Shown: piece after piece, positions 8,985-16,895 of the stretch | Layout: every line of letters starts with the position of its first letter | How positions within the stretch are numbered: position 1 is the stretch's first letter | NCBI RefSeq assembly: GCF_963676285.1 | Contig: NZ_OY781063.1 | Location: 62,001-126,000, forward strand | Direction: 5' to 3' | Length of the DNA: 64,000 nucleotides | Origin: an uncultured Sphaerochaeta sp. | GTDB taxonomy: Bacteria > Spirochaetota > Spirochaetia > Sphaerochaetales > Sphaerochaetaceae | Notes under the pieces: generated by a model | Databases searched by the model: none | Told to the model about the DNA's origin: nothing | Seen by the model: only the letters and a program-made list of their open reading frames with translations | Position numbers and translations under genes: made by a program

Positions 8985-10276
8985 GCATCCAGCTCCCTGA
9001 TATCTGCCCCGCAGGTGCGAAAGGCATCAAAAAAGCCGGGAAAGGATACAGCAGCACACTCTGAATTTTCAACGGTCAGACCTTCTTCAGTGGCAAGGGC
9101 AAGCGCTACCATCGCCATGGCGATTCGGTGATCGCCTGAAGATCCAACAGTTCCCCCTTTCACCTTTGTAGGGCCCTTTACCACAAGCGAGTCCTCCCCT
9201 ACCTCCAGATCGCAACCCAGGGCATTGAGTTTGTTTGCCATCTCAGCTACACGATCAGTCTCTTTTTGGCGTACATGACGAAGATTGGTGAAGGTAGTAA
9301 TCCCGTGTGCTTGCGTGGCAGCAACTGCGAGTGCAGGCAAGGAGTCAGGGATATCACCAAGATCGATCGTAAGACCTCCGTGCAAGGTTGCCCCTCCCTT
9401 TACCCTGAGGGTTCCCTCCTTCTCGTCTTTTTCCACATATGCACCCATTGACTGTAAGATATCAATTACTCGTTTATCCCCTTGACTGTCCAGAAAATCG
9501 AGAGAGGTCAAAAGCAAGTCTGAATTGCTGAGTGTGGCCGCTACCAGGGGAAATGCTACTGCAGAGAAGTCCGCAGGTATGGTAAACCTTCCCGGAGTAT
9601 AGTGTTGCCCACCTTTGATGTAAAACCTGGTATAGTCCTCATTCCACTCAACCTCAACTCCATAACGTTGCATCCAGTCGAGGGTTATCTGCACATAGGG
9701 AGTTTCCAAGGGGTTATCCACCAATATCTCGGTATCTTTTTCTGCCAATGGGCTGGAAAGCAACAGACTTGAAACATATTGGCTGTTGCTTCCATTGAGC
9801 CTTACCTTTCCCCCTTTCAAGACCCCCCTGACAACCACAGGTGGAGCTTCCTGCCCCTCCCGGGTCAGGAAAGCCGTCGCACCAAGCGTATTCAGTGCAT
9901 CAACAAGGCGCTTTATCGGACGCCTTCTGATCTGCTCATCACCGGTAATCACCGTCCAGCCATCAACCAAGGCAGCAACTGAGGAGAAGAAACAGGTGGT
10001 GGTACCTGAATTTCCAGTGTTGATGCAGTCCTCAGGAGCAACCAAGGAAGAACCCCTCCCCTCAATCACCCAACATCCTTCCCTCTCTTCTATTCTTGCA
10101 CCGAACGCTTTAGCAGCAGATAAAGCACTCAATCCATCACCACTGGACAAAGGGTTACAGATGACCGATTTCCCATCAGAGAGCAATCCCAGGAGAGCAG
10201 CACGGATGGTGTGGCTTTTAGAGCCAGGAACCTGAAGGCTTCCATGCAATGAACCAGGTTTTACGAATACACGCAT
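8981..10276 (-). CDS. aroA: 3-phosphoshikimate 1-carboxyvinyltransferase (EPSP synthase family)
   Basis: 431 residues, full length. EPSP synthase joins PEP to shikimate-3-phosphate in chorismate synthesis. Family motifs are present: GSKSHTIRAALL (~19-30), GDEQIRRRPI with the PEP-site Arg equivalent to E. coli R124, NGSNSQYVSSLLLSS, DIPDSLPALAVAA, QKETDRVAEM and GDHRIAMAMVALAL. One position is odd: the loop usually read as GNSGTTxR is GNSGTTTC here, with Cys in place of the conserved Arg (E. coli R100). The E. coli K411 position reads V in AAVSFPGFF, although this site varies between classes. It starts 3 bp after tctA, inside a transporter operon. It could be the cell's only AroA or a specialised paralogue. 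Confidence 0.88.
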   Translation of the reverse strand: MRVFVKPGSLHGSLQVPGSKSHTIRAALLGLLSDGKSVICNPLSSGDGLSALSAAKAFGARIEEREGCWVIEGRGSSLVAPEDCINTGNSGTTTCFFSSVAALVDGWTVITGDEQIRRRPIKRLVDALNTLGATAFLTREGQEAPPVVVRGVLKGGKVRLNGSNSQYVSSLLLSSPLAEKDTEILVDNPLETPYVQITLDWMQRYGVEVEWNEDYTRFYIKGGQHYTPGRFTIPADFSAVAFPLVAATLSNSDLLLTSLDFLDSQGDKRVIDILQSMGAYVEKDEKEGTLRVKGGATLHGGLTIDLGDIPDSLPALAVAATQAHGITTFTNLRHVRQKETDRVAEMANKLNALGCDLEVGEDSLVVKGPTKVKGGTVGSSGDHRIAMAMVALALATEEGLTVENSECAAVSFPGFFDAFRTCGADIRELDA

Positions 10277-10279
10277 ACA

Positions 10280-11773
10280 TCACATCCTTTTCATTTGTAC
10301 AAATCGCTTCAAGGCCCTGCTGTTGGAGAGCAATGTCAGAACAACCAAGGTAAGCAAGATCATGGTAATGGGTCTTCCTAGCAGTGCCATAAGAAAAGCA
10401 TCCTCACTTGAGGCAAGGGAAATGGCTCTACGGAAGTTGGAATCCATCATACCTCCGAGGACAATTGCAAGCGTCATGGGAGCGACAGAATACGAACGAC
10501 GTCGCATGAAGAAACCCAATACACCGAAGAAGAGCATCAAGTAAACATCAAACATCCTGTTATTCGTTGCAAAGGATCCGATAATACAAAGTATGGTCAC
10601 CAAGGGAAGGAGAATTCTCTTGGGAACTGCAATGATCTTGCTGATTCTTGGAGCTACCAAGAGACCAAGGGCCAAGAGGAAGATACTCCCAATAAAGCCA
10701 CCAGCAAGGATTGCATGGAACATTGGGGCACTAGTCTTGATGAACATTGGGCCAGGCTGTAATCCATGTACATAGAAGACTGAGAGAATGATTGCAGTGA
10801 CAGCATCACCGGGTATGGCAAGGGTAAGCATGGGGATCATGGCCCCTCCAATACAGGCATTGTTAGCCGACTCACTGGCAACAATACCCTCTACTGCACC
10901 CTCTCCAAAAGGAACGGAGGGATTCTTAACCAGTTTTTTTGCCTGACTATAGGCAAGGAAGGCCGCAACAGGACCTCCTGCTCCAGGCAGTGCTCCGATG
11001 ACAACCCCGATGGTTGCATACCAGAGAGAAATCGGACTATGGCGAAGCACCTCTCTTGTTTTCAGTTTCTGGTACGAGAGAGCGTTTACATCCCCACCCT
11101 CAAGACTTGTTGAGATGACCATCAATACCTCAGAAAAGCCAAAAAGCCCCACCAATGCCGGTACGATATTGATTCCCGCCTGCAAGTTCTCGATACCAAA
11201 GGTTAGCCTCGCGGTACCCATTACCGAGTCAATACCTACCATGCTGAAGAATAGACCGAGACAGGCGCTGATAAGTCCCTTTGCAAAATGTTTCGTAGTC
11301 AGTGAACCTACGGTGGTTAAGCCGAAGGTTGCAAGAAGGAAGTAGTCCATCGGGGTGAATTTCAGCGCTACAGAGGATATCGGCTTGGCTACAACAGCCA
11401 AAGCAAGAAACCCAAAAAGCGTCCCTATGAATGAGTACATGACCGCATAGATCAGGGCTTTGTACGCCTCACCCTTTTTTGCCATGGGAAAGCCATCAAG
11501 CGTGGTTACCACCGATGAAGGTGCTCCAGGAATATTGATCAGGATGGCAGAAAGAGCCCCACTGAATACACCTACCACATACACGCCCATGATGGTGGCC
11601 AGGGCATTGGTGGTCTGCCATGAGTAGGTGATTGATACCAGAAGCGCAGTTGCCATGGAGACCGACAACCCAGGAATGGAACCCACGAAGAGACCAGCCA
11701 GCGAGCCGGCAAAGACAAGCAATACAAACTGAAGGTTGCTTGCATAGGAAAGTATTCCAAGAAACATATCCAT
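10280..11773 (-). CDS. tctA: Tripartite tricarboxylate transporter, large membrane subunit TctA
   Basis: 497 residues, strongly hydrophobic with about 11-12 predicted membrane spans. It carries the family signature near the N-terminus, GLFVGSIPGLSVSMATALLV (~27-46), and the second copy in the middle, GVVIGALPGAGGPVAAFLAY, the duplicated glycine/proline-rich loops of TctA. This subunit forms the transport path of a Na+- or H+-coupled carboxylate importer. It lies 12 bp after tctB and 3 bp before aroA. The substrate cannot be read from sequence; members handle citrate, tartrate, aromatic acids and others. Confidence 0.93.
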   Translation of the reverse strand: MDMFLGILSYASNLQFVLLVFAGSLAGLFVGSIPGLSVSMATALLVSITYSWQTTNALATIMGVYVVGVFSGALSAILINIPGAPSSVVTTLDGFPMAKKGEAYKALIYAVMYSFIGTLFGFLALAVVAKPISSVALKFTPMDYFLLATFGLTTVGSLTTKHFAKGLISACLGLFFSMVGIDSVMGTARLTFGIENLQAGINIVPALVGLFGFSEVLMVISTSLEGGDVNALSYQKLKTREVLRHSPISLWYATIGVVIGALPGAGGPVAAFLAYSQAKKLVKNPSVPFGEGAVEGIVASESANNACIGGAMIPMLTLAIPGDAVTAIILSVFYVHGLQPGPMFIKTSAPMFHAILAGGFIGSIFLLALGLLVAPRISKIIAVPKRILLPLVTILCIIGSFATNNRMFDVYLMLFFGVLGFFMRRRSYSVAPMTLAIVLGGMMDSNFRRAISLASSEDAFLMALLGRPITMILLTLVVLTLLSNSRALKRFVQMKRM

Positions 11774-11785
11774 TATCCAATCCTC

Positions 11786-12241
11786 CTATGGAAGCATGAC
11801 ATGCAGAAGCTTTCCAAACAGGAGATACATCAATGAGGTAAATCCTATAGAGAGCAAGCCGATCAAGAGATACCTTCGCTCTCCTAGGTAAAAGAACAAT
11901 CCAAAGAGGAACAAGGTCGTTGAGACGAGAAAAGTAAGATAGGGCATCACCAACACATAGAACAAGGTTGCAAGCGTTACCACAGCTGTGTCACGAACCA
12001 AAAACAATACAGGAGTGACCTCTCCTCTCTCTTTACCTGCAGAATGAAGCAGGGAGAGGGATAGCGGCAGCAGGAACACTGCTACAAGCAGGGGAAACAG
12101 ATAGGGTGACTGCTGCCATACTACCTTTGCCAGGTGATGTTCCACCAACGAATAGACAATGGCAGAGATGGATATCAAGAGAAACACGAATCCTTCGATT
12201 CGTGAATATGTTCCACTTCTTGATCGATGTGCTTCTTCCAT
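11786..12241 (-). CDS. tctB: Tripartite tricarboxylate transporter, small membrane subunit TctB
   Basis: 151 residues with four hydrophobic segments: VFLLISISAIVYSLV, SPYLFPLLVAVFLLPLSLSL, TAVVTLATLFYVLVMPYLTF and a C-terminal pair around LLIGLLSIGFTSLMYLLF. The position between TctC and TctA, the length and the four-helix topology fit TctB, the poorly conserved small subunit. Sequence conservation alone would not identify it; context does. Confidence 0.85.
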   Translation of the reverse strand: MEEAHRSRSGTYSRIEGFVFLLISISAIVYSLVEHHLAKVVWQQSPYLFPLLVAVFLLPLSLSLLHSAGKERGEVTPVLFLVRDTAVVTLATLFYVLVMPYLTFLVSTTLFLFGLFFYLGERRYLLIGLLSIGFTSLMYLLFGKLLHVMLP

Positions 12242-12298
12242 GAAGGCTTTCTCCTTAAAAACGGCCTTGCAGAAAACTTCTGCAAGACCTCTTGCTAA

Positions 12299-13330
12299 CT
12301 AGTACTGTGACTTCTCAATCCCGAACTTCTCAGGACTGAATTTTGCTACCCCACTACCGTAGAGCATCCAGGAAACCAGGGACTCCCAATCCTTGTAGAA
12401 CTCCTTCATAGAAGCTTCATCAGGATATTTCTCATAGAGCTTATCCAAGGAGTTCTTGGCTACAAACTCTTTCCAAGTAGGTTCCTGTACAGCTTTCTTT
12501 GCTGCATCACGAAGTGTGGTAACCACTTCAGAGGGGACATCCTTATCCACCAAGAATGAAAGCGGGGTGAACGGATTGGAGAGATAACGCTCTGAACCAG
12601 GGAGAATTTCTCCAAGGGTGGGCACATCGGGATGGGCTTCCAGTCGGTCAAGGGCAGAGATACCCAACAATTTCAAGTCTCCACTTTCCAGATATCCTGT
12701 GACTGTGGAGTAGTTGGAGTTGGTGAAATCAACTTGGTCACCCAATACAGCGAGGATACAGTCAGCACCACCGGGGTATGCAGTAAGGGCCATTTCCATC
12801 CCGAACTTACCATAGATCATTGCCTGTACGTGTCCTGATCCACCTGGTCCGGTATAGCTCATTTTCACTTTACCGGGGCGGTTCTTGATGTCATCCACCA
12901 AGTCCTGGAGGGTCTCATATTTTGAATCCTTGCCTACAACAATGACCTTCGGGTCATTGACGGCAACCATGATCGGGGTGAAATCGTCATAACTCATCTC
13001 ACTCAGTCCCATCACTCTCTGGGTCCCCAATGATTCTGCAGTGAAAAGAACAGTATAACCATCACTCTTTGCATCAAGGACGGTACGGGCACCAATCGAA
13101 CCGCTTGCACCACCCTGGTTGATGACAGTTATGCTGACTCCAAGGTGTTTCTCCAACTGGACGGCCAATTGTCTTCCGCTGATGTCTGTGGTGCCCCCAG
13201 CTCCGTATGGGACAATCATGGTAATCGGTTTGGTGGGATACGAAGCATCCCCCGATTCAGTGGTTCCAGCGCCCCAAAGCATGGAGATGGACAATAGCAA
13301 CAAAAGGAAAACAAGCATCTTGTGTTTCAT
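12299..13330 (-). CDS. tctC: Tripartite tricarboxylate transporter substrate-binding protein TctC
   Basis: 343 residues. Signal peptide at 1-21 (MKHK, hydrophobic core, cleavage near WGAG). The mature protein begins with the Bug/TctC hallmark KPITMIVPYGAGGTTDISGR, which lines the carboxylate-binding pocket. A second pocket motif NQGGASGSIGA (~75-85) and the SYTGPGGSGHV stretch follow. It captures the carboxylate outside the membrane and delivers it to TctAB. AGGAGG precedes the ATG. As first gene of the operon it has its own promoter at 13367-13395. Confidence 0.95.
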   Translation of the reverse strand: MKHKMLVFLLLLLSISMLWGAGTTESGDASYPTKPITMIVPYGAGGTTDISGRQLAVQLEKHLGVSITVINQGGASGSIGARTVLDAKSDGYTVLFTAESLGTQRVMGLSEMSYDDFTPIMVAVNDPKVIVVGKDSKYETLQDLVDDIKNRPGKVKMSYTGPGGSGHVQAMIYGKFGMEMALTAYPGGADCILAVLGDQVDFTNSNYSTVTGYLESGDLKLLGISALDRLEAHPDVPTLGEILPGSERYLSNPFTPLSFLVDKDVPSEVVTTLRDAAKKAVQEPTWKEFVAKNSLDKLYEKYPDEASMKEFYKDWESLVSWMLYGSGVAKFSPEKFGIEKSQY

Positions 13331-13366
13331 ATGGCCTCCTACGGTACCAAGTGTAAATTATCATAG

Positions 13367-13395
13367 ATTATGCATCAGTTTGTACATTTATGCAA
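13367..13395 (-). promoter_or_regulatory. Promoter of the tctCBA-aroA-lacI operon
   Basis: Minus strand: TTGCAT (13395-13390), 17-bp spacer, CATAAT (13372-13367), 36 bp before the tctC start. The whole 13331-13498 stretch is very AT-rich and holds no gene. Confidence 0.6.
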
Positions 13396-13477
13396 TATTT
13401 ATACAATAATATGAAACTTCATTCAGTAGTTTATTTATATACAGCAATTTAATGTTTACAAATATACATCACTTATC

Positions 13478-13489
13478 TGTAAATTTACA
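13478..13489. promoter_or_regulatory. 12-bp palindrome, candidate operator
   Basis: Perfect palindrome TGTAAATTTACA upstream of the tctC promoter. A related half-site sequence, TGTTTACA, lies at about 13453-13460. LacI-family operators are palindromes of this length, often TGTAA-n-TTACA with a CG centre, so the regulator encoded at the operon's end could bind here. The AT-rich background lowers confidence. Confidence 0.35.
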
Positions 13490-13498
13490 TCTCTTCTC

Positions 13499-13534
13499 AA
13501 AAAAAAGATCATTCCCCTCCTTACATGGAGGGGT
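13499..13534 (-). terminator. Terminator after the chorismate mutase gene
   Basis: Minus strand: 7-bp stem CCCCTCC / GGAGGGG (13534-13528 and 13521-13515) whose 6-nt loop contains the gene's TAA stop, then AATGATC and nine T's. The 7-nt gap before the T-run is longer than usual. It separates this operon from tctC. Confidence 0.6.
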
Positions 13535-13901
13535 GTGCATACTCTGGGCGAAGCACCTCTGCTCCCTGCATAAACACGGGCACTGTCTGCTGCATTGGAT
13601 GGTTCACGACAACCAGCATCCTAATCACCTTCTCCAACATCCCATCGATTTCAAGTTCCTGCATACAGAACAAGGGGGTTGAACCACAGTAACCTGCTTT
13701 TCTCAGTCCTGTTGCAGGATTTCGACTTCTCAGATCACTGGTTTGGGTGATCAGGAGGTAGGCAACTTCCTCTTCCTGCAATGAATTAAGGGCAAGCACT
13801 TCCCGGTAGAGTGTTGCAGCGGCGGTTTCTATGAGCTCAGGTACATCTTCCTGTACGCAGATGGCCCCCCTGATAGCACAGATGGTTGGTGGCAATTCCA
13901 T
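13521..13901 (-). CDS. aroH: Chorismate mutase, monofunctional AroH type
   Basis: 126 residues, the size of the trimeric B. subtilis-type chorismate mutase, which converts chorismate to prephenate for Phe/Tyr synthesis. Alignable motifs: AIRGAICVQED (catalytic Arg), TQTSDLRSRNPATGLRKAG (Arg of the binding loop), PLFCMQELEI (Cys and Glu that contact substrate), EKVIRMLVVV (the key Arg90 equivalent) and AEVLRPEYA near the end. The usual FPA before the loop Arg is NPA. It is the last gene of the thiN-membrane protein-aroH group and ends in its own terminator, so it is not part of the tct-aroA transcript although it is its neighbour. Confidence 0.88.
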   Translation of the reverse strand: MELPPTICAIRGAICVQEDVPELIETAAATLYREVLALNSLQEEEVAYLLITQTSDLRSRNPATGLRKAGYCGSTPLFCMQELEIDGMLEKVIRMLVVVNHPMQQTVPVFMQGAEVLRPEYAHPSM

Positions 13902-13932
13902 GGTTACTCCTCAATCAAATGTTTTAATACCA

Positions 13933-14274
13933 TTATCCTATAGTAATTCCTCTCGTGATCACATGCTCCAATACCCCTACAATCAAGCTCAAGGCAAAGA
14001 CTGCGAGCATTCTGAGAACAGTAAGCAATACAGCAGAAGCAGGGAATATTCGATCCCCTGCCCAGACCAAGAGGGAAAATACCAGTATCCAGAATCCAAA
14101 AAGCAAACTGGTCCAGCTTATCAGAGAAAGAAAGAAGTGAAGCAGCCCGACAAACTCCATGCTTACAGCAAAAAAGCTACTTGCTATATAAACAAGAAAA
14201 AAGAAGAGGTAGAGCAAGAGTGTATAGGTATGTACCCGACTGGAGAAAGCCAGCAAGCGCCGTGTCTGCAACAT
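13933..14274 (-). CDS. Small integral membrane protein, unknown
   Basis: 113 residues, three to four hydrophobic segments (LLLYLFFFLVYIASSFF, VGLLHFFLSLISWTSLLFGF, ILVFSLLVWAG and MLAVFALSLIVGVLEHVI). No recognised motif. It sits 16 bp after thiN and 31 bp before aroH on the same strand; the tight placement supports a real gene. It could be a DUF-type inner-membrane protein. Confidence 0.6.
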   Translation of the reverse strand: MLQTRRLLAFSSRVHTYTLLLYLFFFLVYIASSFFAVSMEFVGLLHFFLSLISWTSLLFGFWILVFSLLVWAGDRIFPASAVLLTVLRMLAVFALSLIVGVLEHVITRGITIG

Positions 14275-14290
14275 AGATTGATGGTATCAC

Positions 14291-14923
14291 CTAAGAGAGC
14301 TTGTCTGCAACCGGGAAACTCACGAAGAGTTTCCCCTGGCCTGAGGCAAATACATCCAGGACCGGGGAGTCTGCACGGTTTGAGAGTGAAATAGTGGACA
14401 TGGAGAGTACATGCTGACTGAGAGGCCATTGCAACTGCTTTGCTGTAATGATTACTTCCTTGGTAAAACTCGAGGGAATAAAGCTAACCGTCTGTGGTGG
14501 GTTGTGTATTTCAAAGCGATGGTACTTTCCAACCAGGAAAAGGCTCTCATAGGTTGTATACCATGCTGTAGGAGGACCATACTGGTCAAAAAGGCTGTAG
14601 GTGGTAAAGAGGTGGTCCATACGAAACCCTCCACCACCAACCAAAACATAGGTTGAGAACCCGAGGGATGAGGCTTTTCGAAGCGCCAGCTCTGTATCAC
14701 TCTCATCCTTATCTGCAAGGCTCTTCTCATGGTCAAGGTGTTGTATCTCGGAAAAATAACGAGTGGAATCGAAATCCCCGATACAAAGACTTACGGGTAT
14801 CCCCAAGGCTTTTGCTGCCTCATACCCACTGTCAGCTGCAATAACCATATCTCCAGGTTGCAAAAGACCTACAGGAAGGCGGGAAGGTGCCCCTCCACCT
14901 GTAAATATTATAGCTTTACTCAT
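14291..14923 (-). CDS. thiN: Thiamine diphosphokinase
   Basis: 210 residues. Transfers pyrophosphate from ATP to thiamine to give thiamine diphosphate. Motifs: an N-terminal GGG (IIFTGGGAPS), MVIAADSGYEAA (~26-37), CIGDFDS (~47-53) with the acidic pair, KDESDTELALRKA (~72-84) that binds metal and pyrophosphate, and VGGGGFRMDHLF (~94-105). It is the first gene of a three-gene operon, divergent from the DUF1015 gene. Confidence 0.93.
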   Translation of the reverse strand: MSKAIIFTGGGAPSRLPVGLLQPGDMVIAADSGYEAAKALGIPVSLCIGDFDSTRYFSEIQHLDHEKSLADKDESDTELALRKASSLGFSTYVLVGGGGFRMDHLFTTYSLFDQYGPPTAWYTTYESLFLVGKYHRFEIHNPPQTVSFIPSSFTKEVIITAKQLQWPLSQHVLSMSTISLSNRADSPVLDVFASGQGKLFVSFPVADKLS

Positions 14924-14939
14924 AAACGCTCACTTTATG

Positions 14940-14968
14940 TTGCGGATTTAGCAATATTATCATAGTAT
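14940..14968 (+). promoter_or_regulatory. Promoter of the DUF1015 gene
   Basis: TTGCGG (14940-14945), 17-bp spacer, TAGTAT (14963-14968), 33 bp before the preferred start ATG at 15002. Confidence 0.5.
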
Positions 14969-15001
14969 ATTACCACATTCATAAATAAAAGAGGAATGAA
15001 C

Positions 15002-16320
15002 ATGTCCAACGTAGCTCAGCATCTCGCAAAGGTTGCGCTCAAACGCGCAGATATCATGATACCGAAAGCAACAGTAGATCTCACCAAATGGGCAGTTGTT
15101 GCTTGCGACCAGTATACTTCAGAACCCGAATATTGGGAACAGGTCAAACAACTCGTGGGAGATAATCCTTCAACACTCAACCTGATCTATCCTGAAGTGT
15201 ATCTTGAGGAAGCTCATCCAGAGAAACGGATTGAGACAATCAATGCCACCATGAAACACTATATACAAGAGGATCTGTTTACCGTATATAAGAATGCTTT
15301 TTTCTTGGTGCATCGAACCACTCCATCCAGTATGATTGGACGATGGGGTCTTCTTGTTGCACTGGATCTTGAACAGTATGACTATGCCCCGGATTCACGC
15401 AGCATGATCAGGGCAACAGAAGGGACCATTCTCTCCAGGATCCCTCCAAGAAAAGAAATCAGGAAAAACGCTCCGCTTGAACTTCCCCATATCATGGTTT
15501 TGATCAATGACGAGAAACGTTCTGTCATTGAACCTCTCGCCAAGAAGAAGGAGAGGCTTCCTCTCGCCTACGAAACAGAACTCATGGCTGGCGGTGGTGC
15601 TCTTAGCGCCTGGGTTGTCGAAACTGACGAAGACATGCTCAAGATTGCAAAAGCTCTGGAAGAAATGCTTGAGACACTCCCCCGAGATAATCCCCTGCTC
15701 TATGCCATGGGAGATGGCAACCACAGCCTTGCAACAGCAAAGAGTTGCTGGATGGATATCAGGGAGACACTCACAGAAGAAGAGAGGGAAAATCATCCTG
15801 CACGCTATGCACTGGTTGAACTGGAGAATATCTTTGATGAGGGATTGGAGTTTGAACCGATCCACCGTGTACTTTTCGGTCTTGACCAGCATGCGTTTGA
15901 AAGCGAGCTTGCAAAAGCCTGTGCCCATTTCGAGAAAGAGCAGGCAACTGACCTGAAATCACTCGACGCAGCAATAAACAAAGAGGACGGCGTACAGAAA
16001 TTCGGGTTCTGTGACAAGTATGGATATCAAGTGTACAAACTTACAGAACCAAAGCTTCCATCGCAGCAGGTACCCTGCAATTGATCATAGACTCATTGTT
16101 AGCACAGAAAATTGCCAGTGTTGACTATATCCATGGAAAGTCTGTCACAGCCACCCTGGGAAGCAAGGAAGGCAATCTGGGACTCATCCTACCGGAAGTC
16201 TCCAAATCTACATTCTTTGACTCAATCATCAGGGACAATGCTTTACCGAGAAAAACCTTCTCCATGGGAGAAGCACATGAGAAGCGGTATTACATGGAGG
16301 CCAGGAAGATTCAGTACTAA
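15002..16320 (+). pseudogene. DUF1015-family protein interrupted by a -1 frameshift
   Basis: Two consecutive reading frames encode one DUF1015 protein. Frame 1 runs from ATG 15002 (GAGG 7 nt upstream) to a TGA at 16082-16084, giving about 360 residues with PKATVDLTKWAVVACDQYTS, a central AMGDGNHSLATAK and IHRVLFGL. The C-terminal family motifs SVDYIHG, LGLILPEVSKSTFFDSIIRD and LPRKTFSMGEAHEKRYYMEA are in the -1 frame ending at 16320. Reading across the junction near 16046-16052 restores the expected TEP/KASIAAGTLQLIIDSLL. A one-base deletion (or sequencing error) is the simplest cause; no classic slippery heptamer is present. DUF1015 function is unknown. The gene is tail-to-tail with the YrdC-like gene (4-bp overlap). 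Confidence 0.85.
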
Positions 16321-16895
16321 GAAAGAAGTGCTGAAGCATCATATTCGCCACAGCGCAACAAGGTGTAGGGAGTTGTCGTGCAATCGATCAAGGTGGAGGG
16401 AGTATCCCTCTGCCGCATCGGATCCACGACAATGGCCTGCACCTTATCTTTGTATGTGAAGATAATATCTGTGATGTTGGTTATTGAGTAACCATGAGGA
16501 TTTACAGCAGTTGAATAGATCGGGGAACCGAGACGGGCAAGCAGATCCTGTATAAAAGGGTCCTTTGGAACCCTTATTGCATGGGTCCCTTCTCCGTCCT
16601 TGGACGGAAGTATGCAGGTAAGCGAGCAGGGCCAATGATCATGGAGTACCTCTGGAACATGGCAGAGTTGTTGTGCTTGCTCAAGGGTCGCCAAGATAGC
16701 AAACTGTTGTTGCCCCAGATGCTCCTTCAAGGCACGTATTTTTTGTAGTGTTGTATCAACTTTCCCACTCAGACCATAGATTGTGTCACAGGGGAGGATC
16801 ATAAGATGGTCCTCCTGAAGATGAAACACACATTGCTTTAATGTCTCTGGTTCTGATTTATAGAGGAGTTCTGCTTCCTCACCTCTCCAACTCAT
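16317..16895 (-). CDS. YrdC/Sua5-like protein, divergent
   Basis: 192 residues. The fold-typical start LMILPCDTIYGLSGKVD (~31-47) matches the (P)TDT(V/I)YGL nucleotide/tRNA-site motif of threonylcarbamoyl-AMP synthase. After it, ALKEHLGQQQFAIL replaces the conserved K-x-R-P...KPL, and IYSTAVNPHG replaces TSAN.SG. HAIRVPKDPFIQDLLARLG is close to the usual R-P-x-H..IR..L segment. The core of the active site is therefore altered. It could still make the t6A precursor, or be a paralogue; a second copy elsewhere would decide. It overlaps the DivIC-like gene start by 17 bp. Confidence 0.7.
   Translation of the reverse strand: MSWRGEEAELLYKSEPETLKQCVFHLQEDHLMILPCDTIYGLSGKVDTTLQKIRALKEHLGQQQFAILATLEQAQQLCHVPEVLHDHWPCSLTCILPSKDGEGTHAIRVPKDPFIQDLLARLGSPIYSTAVNPHGYSITNITDIIFTYKDKVQAIVVDPMRQRDTPSTLIDCTTTPYTLLRCGEYDASALLS

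Noticed and set aside
9900..10050. Loss of the PEP-binding Arg124 in the EPSP synthase
   Set aside because: On careful counting the R124 equivalent is the Arg of RRRPI and is kept; only the R100 equivalent is changed.
13331..13520. Riboswitch or small RNA upstream of tctC
   Set aside because: The region is AT-rich with short repeats only; I found no conserved riboswitch core.
16040..16084. Programmed -1 frameshifting in the DUF1015 gene
   Set aside because: No slippery heptamer in the correct phase and no evident stimulatory structure; a simple indel explains it better.
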